In this document: positions 1 through 6,487 of the stretch, one piece after another | Position numbering within the stretch: position 1 is the first letter of the stretch | Layout: the number at the start of each line of letters is the position of its first letter | Assembly (NCBI GenBank): GCA_000406005.1 | Contig: ASZN01000106.1 | Coordinates: forward strand, 1 to 13,116 | Origin: Candidatus Poribacteria bacterium WGA-3G | GTDB lineage: Bacteria; Poribacteria; WGA-4E; WGA-3G | Direction of reading: 5' to 3' | DNA: 13,116 nucleotides | Notes under the pieces: generated by a model | Database searches by the model: none | What the model saw: the letters and a program-made list of their open reading frames with translations, nothing else | What the model was told of the DNA's origin: nothing | Position numbers and translations under genes: made by a program

Positions 1-118
1 TATTGGTGGACGATGCTAAGTGAATTTGGTGAATCGGATAACCGTGGACGTTGCCAACTAATTCTGTTGGCAGTTCTAAGTTTTTGAGTCGTTCGGTGAT
101 TTCAGCGTAGTTGCGCAA
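1..118 (-). CDS. Partial gene, N-terminal end only; possible M14-type peptidase
   Basis: An open frame on the minus strand runs off the left edge, so only about 39 residues are seen. I chose the TTG at 118-116 as start because an AAGGAG Shine-Dalgarno (133-128) precedes it by 9 nt. The frame is also open further upstream to an ATG at 199-197, but that ATG lies inside an inserted repeat element and has no ribosome-binding site. The visible protein has an amphipathic stretch (NYAEITERLKNLELP) followed by GNVHGYPIHQI. This resembles the start of some M14 zinc-carboxypeptidase-like proteins, where a short helix precedes a VGxxxGxPI strand, but no catalytic residue is in view. The family call is weak; that a protein is encoded here is better supported. 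Confidence 0.45.
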   Translation of the reverse strand, partial: MRNYAEITERLKNLELPTELVGNVHGYPIHQIHLASSTN

Positions 119-141
119 ATTCTGGAGCTCCTTAATGGGAT

Positions 142-348
142 TAATACCATTTCTAAACAGTGTTGTCGCATTACCGCATGTTATGAAATACGGTGGCATA
201 CCGGAACACAGACTAACAGTCTATGCTACATAAGAGGAAACCAATAAAATCAGATTACCGCATGTTATGAAATACGGTGGCATACCGGAACACAGACTAA
301 CAGTCTATGCTACATAAGAGGAAACCAATAAAATCAGAAATGGTATAA
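142..348. mobile_element. MITE-like insertion with terminal inverted repeats and TAA target duplication
   Basis: TACCATTTCT (145-154) and AGAAATGGTA (336-345) are perfect 10-bp terminal inverted repeats. Each is flanked outside by TAA (142-144 and 346-348), consistent with a 3-bp target duplication, or a 2-bp TA duplication if the ends are drawn one base differently. The 201-bp body encodes no transposase and contains two direct copies of an 84-bp unit. The element sits just upstream of the minus-strand gene at the left edge and about 70 bp before the TPR gene promoter. It fills most of the gene-poor stretch 119-418. Confidence 0.65.
170..337. repeat. Exact 84-bp tandem direct repeat, two copies
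   Basis: Positions 170-253 and 254-337 are identical and head to tail, inside the MITE-like element. Each copy carries a small hairpin with arms AGACT and AGTCT around AAC (210-222 and 294-306), followed by ATGCTAC. The same hairpin with G:C instead of A:T (AGGCT/AGCCT) occurs in the MITE at 6358-6480. The identity of the copies suggests a recent duplication. Confidence 0.9.
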
Positions 349-418
349 CAAAGGATATAATTATAAGATACCTTAAAACGAAGTAACGTGCAATCGGTTT
401 TTGAAAATTATTTTGTGT

Positions 419-447
419 TTGACATTTGCTATCTTTTCTGATAGAAT
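419..447 (+). promoter_or_regulatory. Sigma-70-type promoter of the TPR gene
   Basis: TTGACA at 419-424 and TAGAAT at 442-447 are separated by 17 bp, which is the full -35 consensus, five of six -10 bases, and optimal spacing. The predicted transcript begins near 454, leaving a leader of about 28 nt before the ATG at 482. The promoter lies inside the longer possible reading frame that begins at 401, which argues against that longer frame. Confidence 0.75.
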
Positions 448-481
448 TCTGCTAAATATTTATCACGAGGGATATAAAAAA

Positions 482-814
482 ATGCCGACGGAAACAGAAC
501 TTTACGACGTTGCGCTCACCCGTTTTGCGGAAAACGACCTTGAGGCGGCTGTCGACGCTTTCAAAGAATTGATTGATACCTATCCAAAGTATATTGAAGG
601 GTTCCTTGGGTTGGGACATGCTTATGAACGGTTGGGTCTCTACGATGAAGCGATTGAAGCGATTCAGCAGGCGATTGAGATTAATCCGAAGGATCCGCTT
701 GCATATACGAGTCTATCTATCTGTTATCAGCGAAAAGGGATGATCCAAGAGGCAGAGGATGCGATGGCGAAGTCGCAGCAGCTGCAAATGGAAGCATCCG
801 TTTCGTCTGTTTAA
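482..814 (+). CDS. Small tetratricopeptide-repeat (TPR) protein
   Basis: A 110-aa protein made almost entirely of TPR helices, probably a cytoplasmic protein-binding adaptor; no partner can be named. Three TPR units are visible at about residues 5-37, 39-72 and 73-106. The middle one is the most canonical (GLGHAYERLGLYDEAIEA, ending in INPKD). There is no signal peptide and no enzymatic domain. The frame is open from 401, but I start at the ATG at 482: GAGGG at 467-471 lies 10 nt upstream, and a near-consensus promoter at 419-447 puts the transcript start downstream of 401. The extra N-terminal residues of the longer frame (IILCLTFAIF) would be promoter DNA read as codons. The gene is followed by palindromic repeats and then, on the same strand, the selenoprotein gene. 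Confidence 0.85.
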   Translation: MPTETELYDVALTRFAENDLEAAVDAFKELIDTYPKYIEGFLGLGHAYERLGLYDEAIEAIQQAIEINPKDPLAYTSLSICYQRKGMIQEAEDAMAKSQQLQMEASVSSV

Positions 815-823
815 TGTAGGAGT

Positions 824-846
824 AGGCGAGGTTCCAAACCTCGCCT
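824..846. repeat. Short palindromic repeat, perfect 10-bp stem
   Basis: AGGCGAGGTT (824-833) pairs perfectly with AACCTCGCCT (837-846) around a CCA loop and is followed by GCAAAGG. It lies 10 bp after the TPR stop codon. With no T-tract it is not a classical intrinsic terminator, although it could stabilise the 3' end of the message. It belongs to the same hairpin family as the repeats at 11763-11848 and 13022-13116. Confidence 0.8.
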
Positions 847-867
847 GCAAAGGGGTTGAAAGGGATT

Positions 868-895
868 GACGAGGTTACAAATCTCGCCTGCAAAG
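868..895. repeat. Second, slightly decayed copy of the palindromic repeat
   Basis: GACGAGGTT, loop ACA, then AATCTCGCC (868-888), followed by TGCAAAGG. It matches the copy at 824-846 except for changes that weaken two stem pairs. It has the same orientation and the same 3' tail. Confidence 0.65.
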
Positions 896-909
896 GAATA
901 CTGGAGATT

Positions 910-937
910 GGTGAGATACAACCTCGCCAGTGAAAGG
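910..937. repeat. Third, degenerate copy of the palindromic repeat
   Basis: GGTGAGATACAACCTCGCC (910-928), followed by AGTGAAAGG, retains the right arm and tail of the repeats at 824 and 868, but the left arm has diverged. It ends just before the ribosome-binding site of the selenoprotein gene. The possible GTG start at 930 lies within it. Confidence 0.5.
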
Positions 938-953
938 ATATAGGGGTTCTACA

Positions 954-1490
954 ATGCCAAATACCACTTTACTTGATCCGACTTCTCAAGGTGATGTATC
1001 TGCGAAGTTTCTCGCGCCGCGACTTGACAGCCTTGATGGAAAAGTGATGGGTCTACTCAACATCACGAAGAATGGCAGCGATATTTTTTTGGATCGGATT
1101 GCTGAGTTAATGCAGGAACGGTTTGATCTTGCTGAAGTGATCCATGTCAAGAAACCGACATTTACGCGTCCGGCACCGACCGAATTGCTCGTTGAACTGG
1201 CGGAGCAGGCAGATTTCGTTATCGAAGGACTTGCGGACTGAGGGTCGTGTATATCGTGCAGTATGCACGATGGAAGTGCTTTAGAGGAACGTGGGGTGCC
1301 GAGTGTGGCGGTCTGTACGGAGGTTTTCTTCGCTGCAGGCAAGGTACAGGCGCGTGTATTAGGTCACAGTGATTTGGAGCCGCTGACTGTTGCGCATCCG
1401 ATTCAGAGTTTGACACCGGATCAGATTCGTGAACGTGCGGAGGGTGCGGTTGAAGAAATCGTTGCGCGGTTGACGAAGAACGGTGAATAA
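954..1490 (+). CDS. UGSC-family selenoprotein with in-frame TGA (Sec) codon
   Basis: One 178-codon gene that ordinary gene calling splits at the TGA at 1239-1241. The frame is continuous across it. Residue 96 is read as selenocysteine, giving Sec-Gly-Ser-Cys, then ISCSMHDGS, which is the signature of the UGSC (seleno)protein family. Members occur with either Sec or Cys at this position, and their role is presumed thiol/selenol redox chemistry, unproven. Sec96xxCys99 forms a redox-type pair and Cys102 gives a second CxxC. Upstream are a GLLNITKNGSDIFLDRI region and a strand ending ADFVIEGLAD; downstream is GVPSVAVCTEVF, and the C-terminal helix is acidic. No signal peptide is seen. The ATG at 954 has AGGGG (942-946) 7 nt upstream; a GTG at 930 would lie in a repeat. 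A hairpin starting 11 nt after the TGA fits a bacterial SECIS, and a strong terminator follows. An inactivating stop is the alternative, but the exact motif and hairpin make it unlikely. Confidence 0.88.
1239..1271 (+). promoter_or_regulatory. UGA Sec codon and candidate bacterial SECIS hairpin
   Basis: TGA at 1239-1241 is followed by a perfect 8-bp stem, ATCGTGCA (1253-1260) with TGCACGAT (1264-1271), closed by a GTA loop (1261-1263). Nineteen nucleotides separate the TGA from the loop, and the first loop base is G. Both fit the known bacterial SECIS pattern of a short apical loop beginning with G, about 16-37 nt after the UGA, within the coding region. Its partners would be SelB and tRNA-Sec, encoded elsewhere. 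Confidence 0.75.
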
Positions 1491-1510
1491 GCCGTAAATT
1501 GTATTGTGAA

Positions 1511-1543
1511 TGGCGAGGTAGAATTACCTCGCCATCTTTTTTT
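1511..1543 (+). terminator. Rho-independent terminator after the selenoprotein gene
   Basis: TGGCGAGGTA (1511-1520) pairs perfectly with TACCTCGCCA (1525-1534) around GAAT and is followed by TCTTTTTTT. It lies 20 bp after the TAA stop. There is no T-tract on the opposite strand, so it acts for the plus strand only. The arm sequence GGCGAGGT matches the palindromic repeats at 824-928, so the terminator may derive from one of them. Confidence 0.88.
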
Positions 1544-1551
1544 CGATTGAT

Positions 1552-3858
1552 CTATCGGACGAAAATGAATTCCCGCGATGAGATGAGTGCCCACAGGAGG
1601 TCCTCGCTCCTCGCGCGACGTTTCGGACTTTCGGTGAGGTACGCTTTAGCGGTTTGAAGTTCCTCATCCGTCGGGAATCGACTCAACGTGGTGAGGTACA
1701 ACTCGGTGATGAGTGCGCGATTGTTGAGTTTCGCTTTTATCGAACGGGTGAGTACACCGCTGGTGCTTCTTAGTTTTTGATGGACATCACGGGAGTTAAT
1801 CATATAGAGTGCTTGTGTTAGCGTCGGTTCCAGTTTCGGGTCTAAATCGCCGAGGAACTCTCTGCCGGAACGTCCATAGAGTGCCAGGAAGCGGGAACTC
1901 ACCGGCAACGGCAGTTCCACAGCACGCTTGCCAGATGGATAGCGCCCGTACTTTTCTGAGGTCCCCGTAACGTCATTTACGACATCCAACAGAATTTGTG
2001 CCATCATAGGACGCGGATAGAAACGTGAGAAGAACCGGTCATCCAGTTGGTTCGTCTCATTCGGTTCTGCGGAAAGTTGGTACGTCCGCGAATTGAGAAT
2101 CAGTCTGATGATGTGTTTCGTATCAAATCCGCTTTGGACGAAGGCATCTGCCAACGCTTCGAGAAGTCCCTCAACACTCGGTGGCGTTGTGGCACGCATA
2201 TCATCGACAGGATCGACGATCCCTCTACTGAAGTAGTGGCTCCAGATGCGGTTCACAGTTGCTTTCGCGAAGTAAGGGTTCGTCGAGGCGGTCATCCAAT
2301 CTGCGAGTACCTGTAGGACATCACCCTGGTAATTCGCGGAGAGAGACTCGCCGCCAAGGAAAGTTGGTTGTGCGACTTCACCCCGGTTCCCTTCTACGGA
2401 TTGATTTATAACGCGTCTGTTGGGACTATAGGAGATGACCTGTTCGTTGTAGATTTCACCACGTTGGATTCTGACCTTTCCGGTGAAGGCGGCAAAGTTC
2501 CAGTAGTCATCAGTTGTCCATTGGTCAAACGGATGCTTATGGCATCTGGCACAACTGAGTCGGATCCCCAAAAATACTTGTGCGGTTGTCTCTGCTCTAC
2601 CTGCGGGTTGCCGTTCAATGCGGTAGTAGTTTGCGGGACCGTGCTGGAAGGTGCTGCCTCGCGCCATGATGATTTCTCGGACGAACGTGTCGTAAGGTCT
2701 GTTTTCTGTTACTGCATCATGGACCCACTCGTGGAAGAGCGTTGCCCCGCGTTGTCCGAATGCACCATTTCCTAAGGTCCGCGGATGGATACGCAACATA
2801 TCGGCTAATTTCAAGGTGCGTAGGTTAACCCATTCTGGCGTATCAAGAAGCATATCGATGAGATGTGTACGTTTGTAAGGATCTGTATCTGTGAGGAACG
2901 CTTTCACCTCATCTGGTGTTGGGAGCCTCCCGACAGTATCGAGATAGACTCTACGCATAAAGGCATCATCGGTTGTCAACGCAGACGGACGGATATTCAG
3001 TTTTTCGAGTTTAGCGAGTACAAACGCATCAATGAAGTTATTGGGTCTGAATTTCTCGTTTTCTGCTACAGTGGCTGTTTCAGAATTTCGCGGTATCGTT
3101 ACAAAGGTGGCATCGACGACCCCTAAGAAACGTGCAATAACTGCGGTGCCGCCCCATCGGACGCTTGTTACTTCGCCTGTTGGTGACACCTCGGCGACGG
3201 GTGCGTCTTTGGATTCATAGACGGCTTTTTCGGTTACATCTTCGACAGAACCGTCGGAAAAATGGGCGAGTACCTTTAGTTGTTCGGTTTGCCCGACATC
3301 GGCGAGGACAAAGGTGCTCGGTTCAACTTCGAGTTTCTGAAGTCTCGGTTCGTCGTCGGAAAAAGGCGCGCCTGCTTCGATCCATCGCAGAATTTTTAAT
3401 GCGTTCTCTGAGTTTGGATCAAACCGTAAACCGCCTTCGTGGGGTACCTGTCCGGTCGGTTTGAGGAAGAAGAGGCTCTGATCAGGTTCGAGTAGGTTGA
3501 TGCGCCTACCGCGGTTGTGGTGAACGATCGGTTCGTAGTCGGTTTCTGGGTTCAAGGTCAGTAGAGAGAGGTTTAACCCGCCTTGTCCACCGAATTTTCC
3601 GTGGCACATGCCGGCTGAGCAGCCCTGTTTGTCAAGGATGGGTGCGATGTCTTTCAGAAATTTGACTGGCGGCTGGGTTTCATCAATTTCAGCATTATTC
3701 GTCGCGGGTTGGACGCTATTCGTTGTGTCCGCTTGTGTCGCGACTGGCATCGCTAACAGTGAGAGCGAAAATAGCAGCAGAACAGCGAACGTGGCAGACT
3801 GAGCGGTTAGGTGCGCAGCGCAAAGGCGTTGCACTTTGGTTCTCAATAGGTGTCTCAT
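1552..3858 (-). CDS. Exported DUF1549/DUF1553 (PSCyt2/PSD1) cytochrome-like protein with Ig-like domain
   Basis: A 768-aa protein of the type abundant in Planctomycetes and related phyla. Residues 1-43 form a signal peptide (basic start, hydrophobic core SATFAVLLLFSLSLLAM). Residues 66-165 resemble a PSCyt1-like haem domain with C80-SAGM-C85-H86, the CX4CH spacing common in this family. Residues 175-256 look like a bacterial Ig-like (BIG2) fold, from LEVEPSTFVLADVGQ to DATFVTIP. Residues 273-460 are the DUF1549/PSCyt2 part, with a classical haem motif C436-AR-C439-H440. Residues 503-768 are DUF1553/PSD1. It probably works in the periplasm; family members are often linked to polysaccharide breakdown or redox steps, but the reaction is unknown. 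The ATG overlaps the lon stop as ATGA, and GGAGGT lies 6 nt upstream, so translation is probably coupled to lon. The stop lies close to the opposing terminator at 1511-1543. Confidence 0.9.
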   Translation of the reverse strand: MRHLLRTKVQRLCAAHLTAQSATFAVLLLFSLSLLAMPVATQADTTNSVQPATNNAEIDETQPPVKFLKDIAPILDKQGCSAGMCHGKFGGQGGLNLSLLTLNPETDYEPIVHHNRGRRINLLEPDQSLFFLKPTGQVPHEGGLRFDPNSENALKILRWIEAGAPFSDDEPRLQKLEVEPSTFVLADVGQTEQLKVLAHFSDGSVEDVTEKAVYESKDAPVAEVSPTGEVTSVRWGGTAVIARFLGVVDATFVTIPRNSETATVAENEKFRPNNFIDAFVLAKLEKLNIRPSALTTDDAFMRRVYLDTVGRLPTPDEVKAFLTDTDPYKRTHLIDMLLDTPEWVNLRTLKLADMLRIHPRTLGNGAFGQRGATLFHEWVHDAVTENRPYDTFVREIIMARGSTFQHGPANYYRIERQPAGRAETTAQVFLGIRLSCARCHKHPFDQWTTDDYWNFAAFTGKVRIQRGEIYNEQVISYSPNRRVINQSVEGNRGEVAQPTFLGGESLSANYQGDVLQVLADWMTASTNPYFAKATVNRIWSHYFSRGIVDPVDDMRATTPPSVEGLLEALADAFVQSGFDTKHIIRLILNSRTYQLSAEPNETNQLDDRFFSRFYPRPMMAQILLDVVNDVTGTSEKYGRYPSGKRAVELPLPVSSRFLALYGRSGREFLGDLDPKLEPTLTQALYMINSRDVHQKLRSTSGVLTRSIKAKLNNRALITELYLTTLSRFPTDEELQTAKAYLTESPKRRARSEDLLWALISSREFIFVR

Positions 3859-6272
3859 GCGAATACCTCCGTAAAAACTTCGGTTACATGTTCTACAAAC
3901 AGAAACTTAATACCTTCTTGAATGTCTTCGGGTACTTCGGTAAAATGTTTTTCGTTACCTTGTGGCAGAATAACTTTCTTAATGCCTGCCTGTTTCGCTG
4001 CGAGTATTTTTTCTTTCACACCACCGACAGGTAGAACTCTACCTCTGAGGGTAAGTTCACCCGTCATGGCGATATCGGGATTAATTGGGTGCCGCGTTGC
4101 AATAGAGGCGAGCGCGGTTGCAATGGTAATACCTGCTGAAGGCCCGTCCTTCGGGATTGCGCCTGCGGGTACATGTACATGGATATCGTTTTCCAAGACG
4201 CTCGGATCAAATTTGAGTGCCTCGGCTTGGGATTTGACGTAACTGAAAGCGGCTTGTACAGATTCCTGCATGACATCACCGATCTGGCCGGTGATACGGA
4301 GTTGGTTGTTGGTATTTGTCTTTTTGGTTGTAGCGACCTCAATAAAGAGGATTTCGCCACCCGCGGGTGTGACGGATAACCCCGTTGCGACCCCGATGTC
4401 GGCTTTACGTCCTGCGATTTCGGAATCAAATTTCTCGGGTCCCAAGTACTGTTGAATGTCCTTTGCTGTAATCGTTGTCGGTTCAGTGTTCCCTTCCGCG
4501 ACCCGACGTGCCACTTTTCGGCAGAGGGTCCCGAGTTCTCGTTCCAAATTTCGGACCCCTGCCTCGCGGGTATACGCACTAATCACTTTGTCGATCGCTG
4601 CGTCTTTAATATGGATCAGTGCCTCTTCGAGTCCATTTGCGGCCAATTGGCGAGGAATTAGATACTGTTTAGCAATGATCTGTTTCTCGTTGGCGGCGTA
4701 ACCGGGGAGTTCTATTGTCTCCATCCGGTCGCGTAACGGTGGTGGAATCGTGTGAAGTTGATTCGCTGTTGTGACGAACATCACTTTCGAGAGATCGAAC
4801 GGTACATCGATGTAATTATCGGTAAAGGCGTGATTCTGTTCTGGGTCGAGAACTTCCAAGAGTGCGGAAGCCGGGTCACCTCGAAAATCGGACCCGAGTT
4901 TGTCAATTTCATCAAGCATAAAGACGGGGTTGTTTGATTCTGCTTGTCGTAATCCTTTGACGATCCGTCCGGGCATTGAACCGATGTAGGTGCGTCGGTG
5001 TCCTCGTATTTCGGCTTCGTCGTGCATACCACCGAGCGAGATGCGTACAAATTTCCTGTTCATTGATCGTGCTATGGATTTACCGAGTGAAGTTTTCCCG
5101 ACCCCTGGGGGCCCGACGAAACAGAAGATCGGTCCCTTCATATCGGCTTTGAGGATACGGACAGCGAGATGCTCGAGGATGCGTTCTTTGATTTTTTCTA
5201 AATCGTAGTGATCGGTATCGAGTATCTCTTTTGCCTCGATAAGGTCTAACGAATCCTCGGTATTAACGGCCCAGGGGAGGTTCAGCAACCAGTCCAAGTA
5301 GTTCCGAGAGACGGCTGATTCAGGTGAGAACGACTGCATTTTGGAGAGCCGTTTGAGTTCTTTTTCAGCTGCCTGCTGCGCTTTCTCTGGCATTTCGGTA
5401 TTGTGGAGTTGTTCCCGCATCTCATCAATTTCGAGTCCTAAATCGTCGGCTTCACCGAGTTCAGTTTGAATGGCTTTAAGTTGTTCTCGGAGATAATATT
5501 CGCGTTGTCCTTTGTTAATGACAGCCTGTGCATTATTTTGGATTTTGCTTTCTAATTCGTGTAGATCAAGTTCTTTCGCGAGGATAACAGCGAGGGTATT
5601 CAGGCGTTCTTGGATAGATACTGCTTCCAAGATCCGCTGCTTATCGTGTGGTTTCAAATCTAAGACAGCCGCGATGTAGTCTGCGAGACGTCCGGGTTCA
5701 TCGATCATTGTCCGTGTTATACTTCCGTATTCTTCTTGGTAGCGTGAGGACATTTGAACGATCCGTTGGAACATTTCATCATTGCTGCGGACAAGTGCTT
5801 CGACCTCCAGATTCATCTCTGTGTTAGATGTTAGATTTTCATCGTCCCCGCCGACAACGTTGACGCGTGCCTTGATGAAAGGTTCGGTGTGCAAAATCTC
5901 CTCAATTTCCACGCGTTCGCGTCCGTGTGCGAGGAATAGGACATCTTCGTCATCGGTCTTGTATCGGAGGATATGTATCAAGCTCCCGATTGGACAGAGG
6001 TTGCTCTTTTTAATTTTTTTGATCTCTTTTTTCGACAGTTCTTTTTTCGGACGAAAGATGCAGAGGACCCTTTCACCGTCCATAGCGTGCTCGATAGCAG
6101 CGGTTGCCATTTTTCCAGAGAGTGCTACGTGATGTGGTGGGAACGGTGGCACTGGTGGCATGTAAGGAAAGACGACAAGATCGTCGAGCGGCAGAATAGG
6201 ATATTCCTGCGTAGATGCCTCTTGATCATTCGTACTTCCTTCTTCTTCTTTTTCTTTTTCTTCGGTTTTCAT
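3855..6272 (-). CDS. lon: ATP-dependent Lon protease
   Basis: An 805-aa cytoplasmic serine protease of the AAA+ class that degrades misfolded and regulatory proteins. An N-terminal substrate-binding LON domain (about 24-235, from YPILPLDDLVVFPYM) is followed by a helical linker with YYLREQLKAIQ, then the ATPase with Walker A GPPGVGKTS (387-395) and Walker B VFMLDEID (450-457). The C-terminal protease carries the catalytic serine in KDGPSAG (Ser712) and lysine in GGVKEK (Lys755), giving the expected Ser-Lys dyad. Length is normal for bacterial Lon (E. coli 784 aa). I start at the ATG at 6272 because GGAG lies 7 nt upstream; the frame is open to 6317, but the extra 15 residues have no ribosome-binding site and do not look like Lon. 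The first 20 residues are rich in Glu and Lys. The last codons overlap the next gene as ATGA. No heat-shock operator is recognisable upstream. Confidence 0.97.
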   Translation of the reverse strand: MKTEEKEKEEEGSTNDQEASTQEYPILPLDDLVVFPYMPPVPPFPPHHVALSGKMATAAIEHAMDGERVLCIFRPKKELSKKEIKKIKKSNLCPIGSLIHILRYKTDDEDVLFLAHGRERVEIEEILHTEPFIKARVNVVGGDDENLTSNTEMNLEVEALVRSNDEMFQRIVQMSSRYQEEYGSITRTMIDEPGRLADYIAAVLDLKPHDKQRILEAVSIQERLNTLAVILAKELDLHELESKIQNNAQAVINKGQREYYLREQLKAIQTELGEADDLGLEIDEMREQLHNTEMPEKAQQAAEKELKRLSKMQSFSPESAVSRNYLDWLLNLPWAVNTEDSLDLIEAKEILDTDHYDLEKIKERILEHLAVRILKADMKGPIFCFVGPPGVGKTSLGKSIARSMNRKFVRISLGGMHDEAEIRGHRRTYIGSMPGRIVKGLRQAESNNPVFMLDEIDKLGSDFRGDPASALLEVLDPEQNHAFTDNYIDVPFDLSKVMFVTTANQLHTIPPPLRDRMETIELPGYAANEKQIIAKQYLIPRQLAANGLEEALIHIKDAAIDKVISAYTREAGVRNLERELGTLCRKVARRVAEGNTEPTTITAKDIQQYLGPEKFDSEIAGRKADIGVATGLSVTPAGGEILFIEVATTKKTNTNNQLRITGQIGDVMQESVQAAFSYVKSQAEALKFDPSVLENDIHVHVPAGAIPKDGPSAGITIATALASIATRHPINPDIAMTGELTLRGRVLPVGGVKEKILAAKQAGIKKVILPQGNEKHFTEVPEDIQEGIKFLFVEHVTEVFTEVFA

Positions 6273-6357
6273 ATTTTTTCTCCTATTATATAGTTCTCGG
6301 CAGTCAGCGACGCGCAATTAGCAGTTATTAATTTTTTGTAGGCGTTTCGTAAATCCT

Positions 6358-6480
6358 TAGGACTTACGCACTTTTGACGATATGACGCTCCGTTAGCGAG
6401 TAAACTCTGAAGAGAGCGAGACGTTCTCAGGGCACAGGCTAACAGCCTATGCTACAAAAGAGCACGCTGCGTAAGTCCTA
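6358..6480. mobile_element. MITE with 13-bp inverted ends and 6-bp flanking duplication
   Basis: TAGGACTTACGCA (6358-6370) is the exact reverse complement of TGCGTAAGTCCTA (6468-6480). AATCCT flanks both sides (6352-6357 and 6481-6486), fitting a target-site duplication. The 123-bp body has no coding capacity. It contains the hairpin AGGCT-AAC-AGCCT (6436-6448) followed by ATGCTAC, shared with the 84-bp repeats near the left end. It lies 7 bp after the stop of the DUF6785-like gene and separates that gene from lon. A related end is seen at 12991-13003. Confidence 0.78.
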
Positions 6481-6487
6481 AATCCTG

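Noticed and set aside
401..481. N-terminal extension of the TPR protein that looks like a hydrophobic signal
   Set aside because: A near-consensus promoter occupies 419-447 and a good ribosome-binding site precedes the ATG at 482, so these codons are not in the likely transcript.
824..846. Intrinsic terminator for the TPR gene
   Set aside because: The stem is strong but is followed by GCAAAGGGG rather than a T-tract, so it is listed as a repeat.
1263..1490. Separate 75-aa gene beginning at ATG 1263
   Set aside because: It is the same frame as the upstream ORF, continues the UGSC protein after the TGA, and has no ribosome-binding site of its own.
4064..4579. 171-aa minus-strand ORF within lon
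   Set aside because: It is an alternative frame inside the conserved Lon protease domain, with no ribosome-binding site or family resemblance.
6285..6290. TATAAT on the minus strand before lon as a -10 box
   Set aside because: Transcription would start inside the ribosome-binding site, and no acceptable -35 lies 16-18 bp upstream.
6273..6317. 15-residue N-terminal extension of Lon
   Set aside because: There is no ribosome-binding site before 6317, and the ATG at 6272 has GGAG at good spacing.
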